A stretch of 64,000 nt of DNA from Bombardia bombarda (GCA_030512295.1 JAULSR010000001.1:5417001-5481000); one strand, 5' to 3'. Positions 20,089 through 30,440 are shown, counted from the first letter of the stretch. Notes: generated by a model from the sequence alone, not told the origin. Made by a program: numbers and translations.

Positions 20089-22239
20089 ATGGACGCGATG
20101 GACGCAGTACTGAAAAACTTCAAGAAAATCCCGTGCCCTGCAGCAGACCGGTGTACCCTCCCGGGGTGCCAGTGGCAGCATAGTTGGGACAAGGAGGAGG
20201 CTACCGCGCCCGCAGCCGGGCACGACGGGGCAAACGAAAACAAAGAAGATGGCGGCCCAAGGAAGCGCCGCAAGGTGTCGCCAACGGCTCATGCAGTACC
20301 CGGCGGCGACAGCACAAAAACAAACATAGTCGCAGATGTGTCGACAACAGTGAAGAAGCCTGTGTCACTTCTGCCATTGAAACGGAAGGCTACTACCGCT
20401 ACTAATACTACTACAGCTGCTATTCGCTCCTCTACTACTTCATCCGGCACTGCTTCACTGCTCAGACTGCCATCTGAAGCTTCAAAACCCACCAGCGGCT
20501 TGAGAGTTCCGGTCAGCTCGAGTACGGGCGTGAGCGCTGCATCATCCCCCAAGGTCACACCATCTTCAAACCCAGCTGGACCAAAAGTCATGCCGCCGCC
20601 GCCCAGAAAACCCGAGACCCTGAATCCACGTCACCTCAAGTCAGCTGCACCGGCCACACATACCTTCCGGCTCTCGGCCCTCAAGATGCTGCACGACCAA
20701 TTCGTGCGGCTTAACACGGAACTCAAGAAAGAGGTCACTGCCGCAGCCGCCAAGAAAGACGACACCGCCGCCACCGAAACCAAGAAACTGCTCTTCACCC
20801 CGCAAGAACTCATCTGGCTCGCCCTGGACGAGGAAGAAAAGATGGCGACCGACAAGCCCTCCATCTACACGGGCGTCATCAAGAACCGCATCATGAGCTA
20901 CAAGCGCATGACAGCCAGCAAGTGGCGAGAAGAACGCCTCGCCGAGCTCAAGAAGAAGGAGACCCGCGAGGCCATCGCCTCGGGCAAGATGCCCGCCCCG
21001 GCCAAGTCCATCCTCGGCACGCCAAAGGTGGTCGACACGGGCCTCACCCCGGCCCAGGAAGTCGCCTTCCTCGCCCACCTCATCACGCCCATCAAGGACC
21101 TCGCCCAGCACGGCTACGTCCCCGTCATGCCGAGCGACGCCGACGTGGCCGCCGCCCGCACCGGCCAGGAGGCCTCGCTGGGCTGGGAGAAGTGCGACCG
21201 CTGCACCACGCGCTTCCAGGTGTTTCCCGGCCGGCGCGAGGAGGACGGCGCGCTCGCGTCGGGCGGAAAGTGCACCTACCACTGGGGCAAGGCGTACTTT
21301 CCCGACCGCGCGCCGGGGGCCGCCAAGCTGGCGTTATCGGAGAAGCGGTATCGCTGCTGTAATCAGACGGTCGGCACGTCGACGGGCTGCGTGCAGGCTG
21401 ACACGCATGTCTTCAAGGCGGCCGCGCCGGCCAGTCTGGCGGCTGTGGTGCCCTTTGCCGAGACGCCGGAGAACCGGGCTGTGCCGAAGGATCGGGCCGT
21501 GTGCTTTGACTGTGAGATGGGTTACACGGTGCGCGGGATGGAGCTGCTGCGGCTGACGGCGACGAGCTGGCCTGATGGCAAGGTGCTGCTGGACGTGCTG
21601 GTGCATCCGGTCGGGGAGGTGCTGGATCTGAACTCGAGGTTTTCGGGGGTGTGGCCGGAGGACATCCTGGGTGCGGAGCCGTGGAGGCCGGGAGGGGAGG
21701 TAGGTGGTGGTGGTGACGAGAACAAGGAGAAGAAGAAAAAGATGCAAATCGTCTCGTCACCCATGGTGGCGCGGGACCTCCTCTTTGCACTCATAGCGCC
21801 CGAGACGCCACTGATTGGCCACGGGCTGGAGAACGACCTGAACGCGGTCCGCATCATCCACCCAACGCTTATCGACACGATCTTGCTGTTCCCCCATCCG
21901 CGCGGCCTGCCGGCGCGGAACGGGCTGAAGATGCTCATGGCCTCGCTGCTGAATCGGTCGATCCAGGTCGAGGGGACCGGCAAGACGGTGATTGGCCATG
22001 ACAGTGCCGAGGACGCGCGCGCCGCGGGCGAGCTGGTCAGGCTCAAGGTGATGGAGAAGTGGAGGATGATGAAGGGGCTGGGGTGGAAGCTGGTGGGTGA
22101 GGAGTTTGTGCCGCCTGGGGGTGGTGGTACGGCAAAGAAGCTGGGTTTTGGCGTCGCGGCGGGCGTCGCGGCGGTTGCTGCGGGCACTACGATTGCTGCT
22201 GTCAGGGGTAGAGATAGGGGGATAACAGGGGGGCGTTGA
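20089..22239 (+). CDS. rex3: RNA exonuclease REX3-like (DEDDh) with N-terminal CCCH finger
   Basis: Single exon, 716 aa from the ATG at 20089 (MDAMDAVLKNFKKIPCP). A zinc-finger-like C-X5-C-X4-C-X3-H occupies residues 16-31, followed by a long low-complexity Ser/Thr/Pro/Lys region, a helical mid-domain (about 185-340) and a Cys/His-rich segment (CDRCTTRF, CTYHWGKAY, CCNQ). The RNase-T/DEDD exonuclease comes last: FDCEMGY (D474, E476), IGHGLENDLNA and GHDSAEDARAAG supply the DEDDh acidic residues and catalytic His. REX3 trims RNase MRP RNA and other structured RNAs in yeast. The tail carries an unusual hydrophobic Gly/Ala stretch (FGVAAGVAAVAAGTTIAAV) before a basic end. The upstream in-frame ATG at 19732 would add 119 residues; I prefer 20089 because the finger follows at once. 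Confidence 0.85.
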   Translation: MDAMDAVLKNFKKIPCPAADRCTLPGCQWQHSWDKEEATAPAAGHDGANENKEDGGPRKRRKVSPTAHAVPGGDSTKTNIVADVSTTVKKPVSLLPLKRKATTATNTTTAAIRSSTTSSGTASLLRLPSEASKPTSGLRVPVSSSTGVSAASSPKVTPSSNPAGPKVMPPPPRKPETLNPRHLKSAAPATHTFRLSALKMLHDQFVRLNTELKKEVTAAAAKKDDTAATETKKLLFTPQELIWLALDEEEKMATDKPSIYTGVIKNRIMSYKRMTASKWREERLAELKKKETREAIASGKMPAPAKSILGTPKVVDTGLTPAQEVAFLAHLITPIKDLAQHGYVPVMPSDADVAAARTGQEASLGWEKCDRCTTRFQVFPGRREEDGALASGGKCTYHWGKAYFPDRAPGAAKLALSEKRYRCCNQTVGTSTGCVQADTHVFKAAAPASLAAVVPFAETPENRAVPKDRAVCFDCEMGYTVRGMELLRLTATSWPDGKVLLDVLVHPVGEVLDLNSRFSGVWPEDILGAEPWRPGGEVGGGGDENKEKKKKMQIVSSPMVARDLLFALIAPETPLIGHGLENDLNAVRIIHPTLIDTILLFPHPRGLPARNGLKMLMASLLNRSIQVEGTGKTVIGHDSAEDARAAGELVRLKVMEKWRMMKGLGWKLVGEEFVPPGGGGTAKKLGFGVAAGVAAVAAGTTIAAVRGRDRGITGGR

Positions 22240-23836
22240 CGGAGACGTTTTTAGAAGAGGAGGAGGGGAGGGATGCGGAGCCTGTCTTGCTCTAGGTTGG
22301 CTGTTGCTGCTACCTATGAGCTTGCTTGCTTGTCTGCCTGCTTAGGCTCTTGGCTGGCTGATGGGACTGGCGGTGGAATGGAACTTTGCATTGCGGATGG
22401 ATTAATTACTTACGATGGGTTGGAAAGCTTCCTGGCCTCACATGTATACACACATACTTACATAGATGCATGGGCTAGGCTGGATAGTTTCTTTCTGGGA
22501 GGATATGGCATTTGCGAAACGGACACACATACTGAGTCCTTTTGGTGTTGTTGGTGTTGGGGGCCTGCGGTGCTTGGGTCAGCTGCATTGAACTCACTGC
22601 ATTGCGCTTTGTAGATGGAGCATGATGCAAGGTATAGCCAGATACCAAGGGAAGGTAGGTAGAGAGCTGAAACAACAAAACAATGACAAACGGTCATATC
22701 AGGGAGGCTGCTCCATCTATTCAGAGAGGGAGGGACACTCAATGGCTGTCCGTGTATTTATTAATCTTCCTGCTGCCTTACAGATCCCATCCCCCCTAAA
22801 GAGTGTATGTTTGGCACAGGTTGATAACGGTCAGTCGTGAGGGGATGGTGGTGCAGTGGTACACGGTCGAGGTCCGTCGAAAGTGCACTACCGAGCCTCC
22901 GAGGGTAAGCCTCCTCTGCCTGGAAAGCGCTGACCAAAGACTAGGGGAGCCCGGTTCGAGTCGACTCGAGAACATGTTTTTCATTTTTGGCCGAAATCTC
23001 TGGGGGACATACTGTACCTGGCTTTCTAGTTGTTATCTTAGTCTACTTCCCTCATGCTCTTTGGAATGAGGCTAGTAGCTACTGTGCCAGGATATTTCTT
23101 CTTTCATGAGTATTATGCGCCCATCGTGATGTTTTTCGTCAAGATATATCAAAGGATATGTTGACCAAAGGCAGCGGACCAAAAACAGGCGATATCGATT
23201 CAGTCCTGGGAAGCTTTGAAATTTATACACACGGTACTGGTATGAAATCGAACCTCACCCTTGCTCAAGCGCAGCACGGAATTACAAGTGATGGAATGGA
23301 CGGGCGAAGAAAGTCCACCACAGGAACATGTATGTGAATAAAAGAGAAGTTGTAACAGGCTACCTATCCAAGCGCCCAAATACCCATACACCATAACTAC
23401 ACCAAACAGAAGAACTCGCTATGATATTCGGATACACGAAATGACGTAACGAGCTGGAAAGAACAAGTAAATAATTTAAATAACAAAAGAAAATTATCAG
23501 AGCTACAACAAAAGCTAGCGTAATTACACAAATGGATAGACTTACCCCAGTTATTGCCATATACATGTGTGTGTGTGCACCGTTGCTCCCACTCCCTACT
23601 CGTCCAGTGATCCAACGGTCAATCCTCCATCCCTCCCATCCAGAGGGGAAAAAACGCTCAACTATCATACTGAACTAGAGCCAGAAACCCCATTTTCTCC
23701 AGGAACAAAGCAATAGCTCAAGTCAAGGAAACAAGACAGCTGAAAGCAAGCCAAGCCAAGAAATGCCACTTCCGTCACCTATCATAACGCAGACCAACCA
23801 GTCGGTGCTTTGTTACTTGTTACTCACCTCATCACA
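22240..23836. other. convergent intergenic region, no gene
   Basis: 1.6 kb between the 3' ends of REX3 and the peroxiredoxin gene. No coding frame. A pol III A-box-like and B-box-like pair occurs near 22845-22862 and 22951-22961 but does not fold as a tRNA. Confidence 0.5.
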
Positions 23837-25376
23837 TCACTCCTCCATCTTCTCGTCACCATCTGCGTCCTTCTTCTTTTCACCCTCCTCCACCTCCACC
23901 TTGGCATCACCGTTGGTCTTCTCCTCAACCTCTTTATCCTCCTCACCAGCAGCAGCAGCCTCCACGGCATCCGCCACAGGAGCAGCAGCCTCCTCCTCCT
24001 CCGCCTCCTCAGTCTTCTTAGCAAGAGCCTCAGAGGACGAAGCCGCCGCCTTGGCAACGTCACCCACGATAGAAGTAGAAGGAGCAGCAGCGGCAGCAGC
24101 CGTCTCCGCCTCCACCTCCTCCTTCTTCTCCTCCGGCTCCTTTCCCTCAGCCTCAGCCTCCTCATCAGCTTCATCCTCCTCAGCTGCAGCCTTGGCCCGA
24201 TCGCCGGCGCCGACATCAGCGACAATCTTCTTGACGACCGTCACGGTGCCATCGGGGCTGCCCGCCTCGGCAGCCAGGACGTTGCCGGCCTTGTCGACGA
24301 CGAAGACGCCGCGGGTGGTGCCCTTGGGGGCCTTCTTGAGGCCGATGGCGGCGATCAGGGTGGCGTTGGGGTCGCACAGGAGGGGGTAGGGCAGCTTTTG
24401 CTTGGTCTGGAAGGCGGTGTTGGCCTTGGGCGAGTCGGTGGACAGGCCGTAGATGGCGAGGCCGTGGGCGGTGAGCGGGACGTACGAGTCGCGGAAGAGG
24501 CAGGCTTGTTTGGTGCCTGGGGTGGTTTGTTAGTTTTGTGGTTTTGGTGTTGAATAAGGGGGTGACTGGTTATGAGGGTGGGATGAAGTGTTGTGATGGT
24601 TATGGTGATGGGAATGATGGTAGAGTTTGGATCATGTGTGAGATGAGATGAGATGGGGTGAGAGGAAGAGTGATGAAATGCCATAGTGGGCCGCTTATCG
24701 TGGGACAAATACGGCGACATATGGGCATCATGGATGGGTTTATATGTGGTGAAAGATGAAAATGAAAATTTACAGGCGCGTTGAAAACTGTGGTTAACTT
24801 ACATCCAGGAGTCGAGGCCCGGGGGTAGGTGAAGAGCACCACGCCGGCCTTGCTCGCGTCAACAAGGGCCTTCAGGGTGGTCTTGGTGCCATCGTTGGTC
24901 TCAATCTCGCCGCCGAAGCCCTCAAGAGAGATTACATCGCCTACCACGGGCGGCTTTCCGGCGGCCTTGGGCTTAGCAGCTGAGCCATTGGCGGCCGCCT
25001 TCGTAGCAGCAGCCGTGGGCTTTGCAACAGGAGCAGGCTTTGCGGCAGCAGCCTTCGCAGGAGCCTTTGCAGGAGCAGCAGGCTTGGCAGCGGGCTTTGC
25101 GACAGCTTTAGCAGTAGCCTTTGCAGCAGGCTTTGCAGCAGCTTTCGTGGCCGGCTTCGCGGCGACAGGCTTCGCAGCAGCGGGCTTTGCAGCTGGCTTC
25201 TCGACAGCAGCAGGAGCAGCAGCGGCGGGTTTGGGTTCAGCGGCAGCCTTCGGCTTGACGGCGTCTTTGACCTTTGTAGCGGCCGTTTTGACAACCTTGG
25301 CAACCTTGGATTGCTTCTTTGCCGGTGGCGCCGGGGGAGGGGCCGGCGCCTTGCGCTTGCGGAGCTCGACGGGCAT
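23837..25376 (-). CDS. dot5: peroxiredoxin, PrxQ/BCP class (DOT5-like nuclear thiol peroxidase)
   Basis: Model: complement(join(23837..24516,24803..25376)), 417 aa. The first ~140 residues are a Lys/Ala/Pro-rich, histone-H1-like region (repeated KPAAKPA, start MPVELRKRKAPAP). The AhpC/TSA domain spans about 142-300, with the peroxidatic site PRASTPGC formed across the splice junction (Cys192) and a resolving Cys five residues later (TKQAC, Cys197), as in atypical 2-Cys PrxQ enzymes. The last ~110 residues are an acidic Glu/Ala tail ending DGDEKMEE. Family enzymes reduce hydroperoxides using thioredoxin; yeast Dot5 is nuclear, and the basic N-terminus fits a chromatin location (inference). The single 286 nt intron is about four times longer than others here. 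Divergent from NUZM. Confidence 0.92.
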
Positions 25377-26111
25377 GGTGAACGGTCGTGTACGGTGGTG
25401 GTGACTTATATATGGTCAAGCTTACACGATGCGAGCAAGTGATGTGGTTGGTCGCTGAGACACAGCAAGTGCAGTTATGGTGTAGGGGAACCGCCAGATA
25501 TGGCCTGAGAGAAAAGCCCGCGTCGTCAATGGGATGCAACCACAGGCAAAGGAAGGTGATAGAGAAGGTGAATGGGGATGAGAGGGATGAGAGGGAAGAC
25601 GGCAGAATCGATGGGGAAAAGGATGAGGTTCTGTGTTGTTGGGCTGATGCTCGAGGTAAACAGGACGTTGAAGGTGGTTGCGCAACAAGCCGACCAATCA
25701 CAGCGGCCCGCTCGATCGAGAGAAGGCCGGGTCAGGGGTGCTTTGGGGCTTGCGGCACGCAACAAAAAAAGAGCGAGACTCTTGGGGGAGAGAGAGAGAG
25801 GGTGAATGCGGCTACGACGTGACCGACGGTCGGCGACTCTGATACCTACCGGCACTGGCACCTACCAATTCCTTTTTAATTATTATTACCCCATTCGAAC
25901 ACGAGATGCAAGCTACCTCGAATTGGCCCGTCGCATAGGCCACATATCAAGTACTGGTTATCGACCTGGACGGACGGAGAACGCGACACAGACAAAACAG
26001 ACAAACAGCTCAGCTTGCTCCGCAGCCTCCGCGCAATGCAGCAATTGGTCGGTCACAAGTCGCCTCGGTCGGCCATACATATAGTAATTGCAGCGGTTGC
26101 AGTTGTGCGCA

Positions 26112-26142
<31 letters not shown>

Positions 26143-26731
26143 ATACGTCTTTTGTTCTCTAGATTTCTGCTAGGTCACGTAGGTAGATTTCTTGTCCAGG
26201 TCTGGTCGGCGACCTGGACCATGACGTGCAGTCATGTGAAATGGTGCCATCAAAGGGTCGCGAGAGACGGGCGAGGAAATGCATATCCGGAATGATTGCT
26301 TCCAGGCGGCCTGCTGGAAGGTGGGTGGATGATAGAGCTGGAGCAAGGTGCTGCTGGAGGTGGTGCTCGGGTGCAGCACATCAGCGAGCAGCTGTAGCCG
26401 TAACAGTGGCGATGTGGTCCATGCCACCCCCGTCACCTTTTCCGTTCAATCACTAAAGCAAGCTATCCGGCTAGCGTGATGGAGACTGTCGCTCCTCAGT
26501 AAATCCCCGGGGACCAATCCGACGCCGAGCATTGAGCAGCTTAGATGGGAGCTGCGCTGGATTGGATTGGCAATTGGATGTATGTGCCCCGTGCTCCAAT
26601 TCGTGCGCGCTGCCTTGCCGTCGTCGTCGTCGTAGTCTAGCGGCCGCCATCATCAATTGACCCGTTCAACCTCGTAACTCCTCGCGCACCCTCGACACCC
26701 CTTCCAATCGGAGAAGACAACAAACAAGACC
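25377..26731. promoter_or_regulatory. divergent intergenic region peroxiredoxin / NUZM
   Basis: 1.36 kb containing both promoters. No gene seen. It includes a TC microsatellite (26112..26138) and a short GA tract near 25790-25800. Confidence 0.4.
26112..26138. repeat. (TC)n microsatellite
   Basis: 27 nt of uninterrupted TC dinucleotides, about 600 bp upstream of the NUZM start; pyrimidine tracts are common in fungal promoters. Confidence 0.95.
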
Positions 26732-27592
26732 ATGGCTTCAAAGGCCGTAGCGAAGGCTGCAGGCGGCGCCATGAGCATCGCCAAGGTGAGCGTCGTGCCC
26801 ACCGGCAGCTTCATCCGCCAGCAAACCCGTGGAATGGCGACCCGGCCCGAGCAGCAAGTCGCTGTATCGTCGACCTCGCCCAAGCCACCCACCACGCCCA
26901 CCCAGACCGACCCCGACGACTACCACCTCGCCGCCGCAAACTTCCCGACCAACCCGGTCTCGTCGTCTCACCCCATCTCGCAGAAGGCCACCCTCCAGTC
27001 CGAGGGCGTCTGGGAGCGCATGCGCCGCTTCCTCGCCATCGACCCCGAGCGCTCCAACGGTGTCCCGCTGAACCCCTACTTCCGCAACCCGGCACCGGGC
27101 AGCGACGACCCGCTCGCCTACGACGACCCCGTCACCCTGCCCGCGGGCGACATCGCCGACAACGCCTACTGGAAGCGCGACTCGCGCCGCAGCTACGCCC
27201 GGTCCAGCGTCGTCAGCCAGGCCCAGCAGGTCGCCCTGCTGACCGTCGGCAGCGCGGCCCAGCCCCGCGTCGAGCTGATCGGCGAGGCCGGCACCCAGGC
27301 CCTCGTCGCTGCCGAGGATGCTGGCAAAGAGGCTGGCGGCCTGGCTGCGTATCTGGAGAAGAGCGGCGCCGAGGCCGGGAAGCTGGTGCTGCAGGAGACG
27401 GGCGGCCTGCCGCCCCTGCCGAGCGGGGAGACGCTGGCGACGGGCAAGTGGGATGTGCACAAGTATGGGCTGACGACGCCGTCGTATTCGGACCAGTAAG
27501 TGTTGTTCAGTTGGGGTTCTGGGAAGGGTGTGTTGTGAGAGTTGAATGCTAATGTTTTGTCTTGAAGTTACCCGTGCAGATCGTTTGCTTAG
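26732..27592 (+). CDS. NADH:ubiquinone oxidoreductase 21.3 kDa accessory subunit (NUZM type)
   Basis: Model: join(26732..27495,27568..27592), 262 aa. The 72 nt intron removes an apparent stop and restores the conserved C-terminus HYPCRSFA. An N-terminal presequence rich in Ala/Lys/Arg (through about residue 36, RQQTRGMA) fits mitochondrial import. The middle contains LPAGDIADNAYWKRDSRRSY and VVSQAQQVALLTVGSAAQPR, which I recognise from the fungal NUZM complex I subunit; GGLPPLPSG precedes the end. It is an accessory subunit of respiratory complex I without a known catalytic role. The branch site TGCTAATG in the intron supports the splice. Confidence 0.85.
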
Positions 27593-28007
27593 ATTGGCTG
27601 GTAAAGATGAGGGATGGGGGATGGAAGTAGAGGGCTGTGCGCGCTGTACATAACGGACGGCAAGAGAGGACTGTATAGATTCCGGTCTTGAAAAAGAAGA
27701 AGAAATGCTCTAGATCTGGCTTGGTTTGATTTCCTATCTGACATCCTCCTGTGGTTTTGTTTCTAGTGCTATCAAATTCTGTGCGTGTATTCCGCGGTTG
27801 CGGGGTTCATATGCGACATCTGAAGTGCGTGGTGGGCAGGTGTAACAGCTTTGAAAGGGAGCTATTTACTCTTCTCGAAGTAGAAATACGCTTCCAGTCC
27901 ACCTAACCCTATGAATCTAAGGCAACAAGCCAAACAGGCATGAGACTTCTGCTTGGCCTTTATTTTGTTTGCTGTAAAGCCCTTTCAAGGCCTCAAGCTA
28001 CAATCCT
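27593..28007. other. convergent intergenic region
   Basis: 415 bp between the 3' ends of NUZM and the LTO1-like gene; 3' UTRs only. A short frame on the minus strand ending YFYFEKSK is open but has no convincing splice link to LTO1. Confidence 0.5.
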
Positions 28008-28514
28008 TCACACCTCATCTGGCTTTCCCCCCGCTCCTGCCTGGACCTTCTTAACCGTCACCTCGCCAACCATGCGCTCAATGATCTTGGCCTTTCCCTG
28101 CGCTCTCTTCACCCTGTCGTCAAAGTCGTTGACTGCCTCGTCGGTGTTCTCGGTGGATAGCGTATCCGCCTCAACTAGTGCATACAGGGTGGTGATGTGT
28201 TTCTCCAGTCTGGGGTTCTTTGGGAGGGGCGGGAGTGTGAGTTCTTGTTCTCCATGTTGCTGCTTCTCTTGGCCATCATTTGTGTCTTCTGTAGCGGCAG
28301 CGGGCTTGGATGATGCGCCAGGGAGACGGTTGGCCCAAACTATGGCGCGACCATATAATCTCCCGCTCTCAATAAACTTTTGGAAACCCTTCTCGAGACC
28401 TAAGGACCGGCCTTCTGATCGCCCCGCCTTGACGCCGTCTTCTTGGCCTTGCTTGTATCCATCCTGGTAGAACTGCTCTTCCAGGTTCAGGATGTCTTCA
28501 AAGGGGTCGTCCAT
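28008..28514 (-). CDS. LTO1/ORAOV1-like protein (Yae1 domain, deca-GX3)
   Basis: Single exon, 168 aa. Residues about 19-51 carry the deca-GX3 repeat (GYKQGQEDGVKAGRSEGRSL and GLEKGFQKF), preceded by DPFEDILNLEEQFYQ as in LTO1 proteins. With YAE1, LTO1 forms an adaptor that brings the ABC protein Rli1/ABCE1 to the cytosolic Fe-S targeting complex, so its downstream role is ribosome recycling. The C-terminal half is a predicted helix (NDFDDRVKRAQGKAKIIER). It ends PDEV rather than the Trp/Phe-terminal tripeptide used for CIA recognition in characterised LTO1 proteins, so the 3' end may be mis-modelled or the signal is absent. Confidence 0.82.
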   Translation of the reverse strand: MDDPFEDILNLEEQFYQDGYKQGQEDGVKAGRSEGRSLGLEKGFQKFIESGRLYGRAIVWANRLPGASSKPAAATEDTNDGQEKQQHGEQELTLPPLPKNPRLEKHITTLYALVEADTLSTENTDEAVNDFDDRVKRAQGKAKIIERMVGEVTVKKVQAGAGGKPDEV

Positions 28515-29112
28515 GGCAGTAATGCGATCGCAATCTTTGAATTGATGGGAATTGTATTTTCGGAGAAGAAATGGGTGTCAAAATCACTTTTCCGATTTGA
28601 TATACGATCTTAGTCATAAAGTAAGCACCATGAAAGTCAATCGTGGGGCACTGGGAAGAAAGGTGGCAGATGCTTGTGTACCCAGGCCCGCTCTCTCCGC
28701 CAATTAAATAAGTACATGCAGGCTCCATTTATAGGTACCCTTCCCTCTGCAAGGAGCAGGTACCTCACTCCCGTCACTTATAAGAGACGTAAGTATATTA
28801 TGTATCTACTAGGTGCCCTAGGTATGGTAGCCAAGGTTCATTCAAAGGCTTAAACGTAAGAGAACATAACCTCCACGACTCCCGCAACGCAACTGCAACA
28901 CAATAAAGAAATGTTTACAACACTAGAATGAGCTAAGTTTCTAGGCACATTTCCAGAGAGGGGTCTTCACGTACTGTGCCAATAGTCAAAGATACGTTGC
29001 CTGCGCTGTACTAATGTACCCTCTATCTACACTAGGTACAGATCGTTCAATCAAAGCAACAATTTGCACCACCGTAACGGCGTTAACGGCGCATTGATTT
29101 AAGCAGCCGCGA
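28515..29112. other. intergenic: LTO1 promoter side
   Basis: 598 bp upstream of the LTO1-like start. AT-rich with TAGGTACC-like elements near 28730-28820. No gene recognised. Confidence 0.45.
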
Positions 29113-29547
29113 TCATATGGAGTGCGTGTGAACAATGGCATGTCCCTCGGTGCCCTCAGGAATTACTTCGCCATTGATGTTCAAGACAAATTGATCCTGG
29201 GGCGACATGCCACCAAAAGGGCCAGGAGCGTGGCCCAGGTGTTGACCTGATCTAGTCGCACTGCAGGTGACATTGTAGTGCTTGGGGGCCCGGGTTTTCG
29301 TGCACTTGAGCTGAACAATAGCGGGGAGCGAGGCATCGGCGTATTGCGTGTAATCCGCGGTCGCAAGCCAATCCGTAGTCGTTGCCGTCTCGCCAGCCTG
29401 ACCGGGTAGCCAGCTAATGTCAGCTACCAACAGAGTCGAACCAACATGACCTAGCTCAAACTCGGTGAAGACCTGATCCCTTGGGCAGATTGGAGTAGCC
29501 GTCGGTACAGATTGATGTGAGGTCGAGATAGAATATGATGGGTACAT
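29113..29547 (-). CDS. hypothetical protein, orphan ORF
   Basis: 144 aa if started at the ATG at 29547 (MYPSYSISTS); the frame stays open upstream to about 29706. I do not recognise the family. Two Cys are spaced in CTKTRAPKHYNVTC, and there is an acidic/aromatic middle (DWLATADYTQYADASLP) and a smooth C-terminus (FVLNINGEVIPEGTEGHAIV). The composition looks coding rather than a shadow, since no gene lies opposite, but no signal peptide or clear upstream intron could be built. It may be an exon of a larger gene, a small secreted protein with an unfound first exon, or a relic. Confidence 0.35.
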   Translation of the reverse strand: MYPSYSISTSHQSVPTATPICPRDQVFTEFELGHVGSTLLVADISWLPGQAGETATTTDWLATADYTQYADASLPAIVQLKCTKTRAPKHYNVTCSATRSGQHLGHAPGPFGGMSPQDQFVLNINGEVIPEGTEGHAIVHTHSI

Positions 29548-30440
29548 GCATATACGACTTGTCGGGACATACAAATGACGGAAGACTTGGAGCGGAGCAT
29601 GACCACGTGAATGAGGTTGCTGAACGATCAGATAAGTTACACGATAGAACCGCTGTTTACGAAGTATATTTATTGCCGTACTCTCCCGGTACCTCACCTT
29701 CCTCACGGAGCGAATTATAAGAACTCGTCAACTCGTTAACGACCTAAGATAAGGTAGTGAAACTACAGCCTACCTAGGTAGGTAGGCACATTACCTGAGG
29801 TACCTCATGTCCCTGACGAAGATGGTACGTGATCACTGCAGTTCACCTTCGTACTGCGAAGAAAGTGTACGATCCAATCCAAGCCCTGCGCGAACGTTGT
29901 CAGCGTCCAAGGACAGACAGGGGTCCTGGCTAAAGCCTTCTAACTTGATGTTACGCCCAGACTCTTACTCTGGTACGTTAGGGTAAGGGTCTGTTGGTGA
30001 AGGGTTTATGTTGGCAGAAAGTCAGGTGCACTGGGCAATAAGGGTGGCGTAAGGCGTGTTGCCTCTCTCTCTGAGAATCAGACAAAGACTGGTATGAGCA
30101 ACGAGGGAAGCTCGCTGCTCCTAAATAATTCTCAAGCAACAGGCATCGGCCTGTTGGGCGGCTGTGTCCAATGACTCGCCTGAGACACTGCATCACAGGT
30201 GCCATCCAGGTGCCATCACCACCTGGTCGCATCACTGTCCTCCTGCCTGTAGGTCTTGTGCCATTTGTCTCGGTGCTATTGCCCCGTGGTCAATTGCCCT
30301 GTGGTTGCTCCTGACCTGATGTCGTGCCGTGGTGTCGTGACCACCCGTGGTCACGTGCTTGCAACACTGCCACGGCTTGGCAGGTTGTAACAGGTTTCCC
30401 CTCCTTCATGGTCGATGTCCCAACGACCGTATTGATGTGT
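29548..30440. other. intergenic, TACCTAGGTAGG-rich
   Basis: About 0.9 kb with no gene. A (TAGG)n cluster lies at 29770-29787 with further GGTACCTC motifs, and a Cys/Trp-poor low-complexity tract rich in GGTG/CCATC lies near 30190-30340. Confidence 0.4.

Noticed and set aside
20641..21282. 213-codon minus-strand frame over REX3
   Set aside because: Antisense shadow with Gly/Ala/Arg bias and no conserved motif.
22838..22965. tRNA gene
   Set aside because: A- and B-box-like strings exist, but acceptor and T stems do not pair in any register tried; kept only as a finding.
27848..27900. Missing last exon of LTO1 ending YFYFEKSK
   Set aside because: The frame is open but donor, branch point and phase do not agree, and the ending does not match the LTO1 family.
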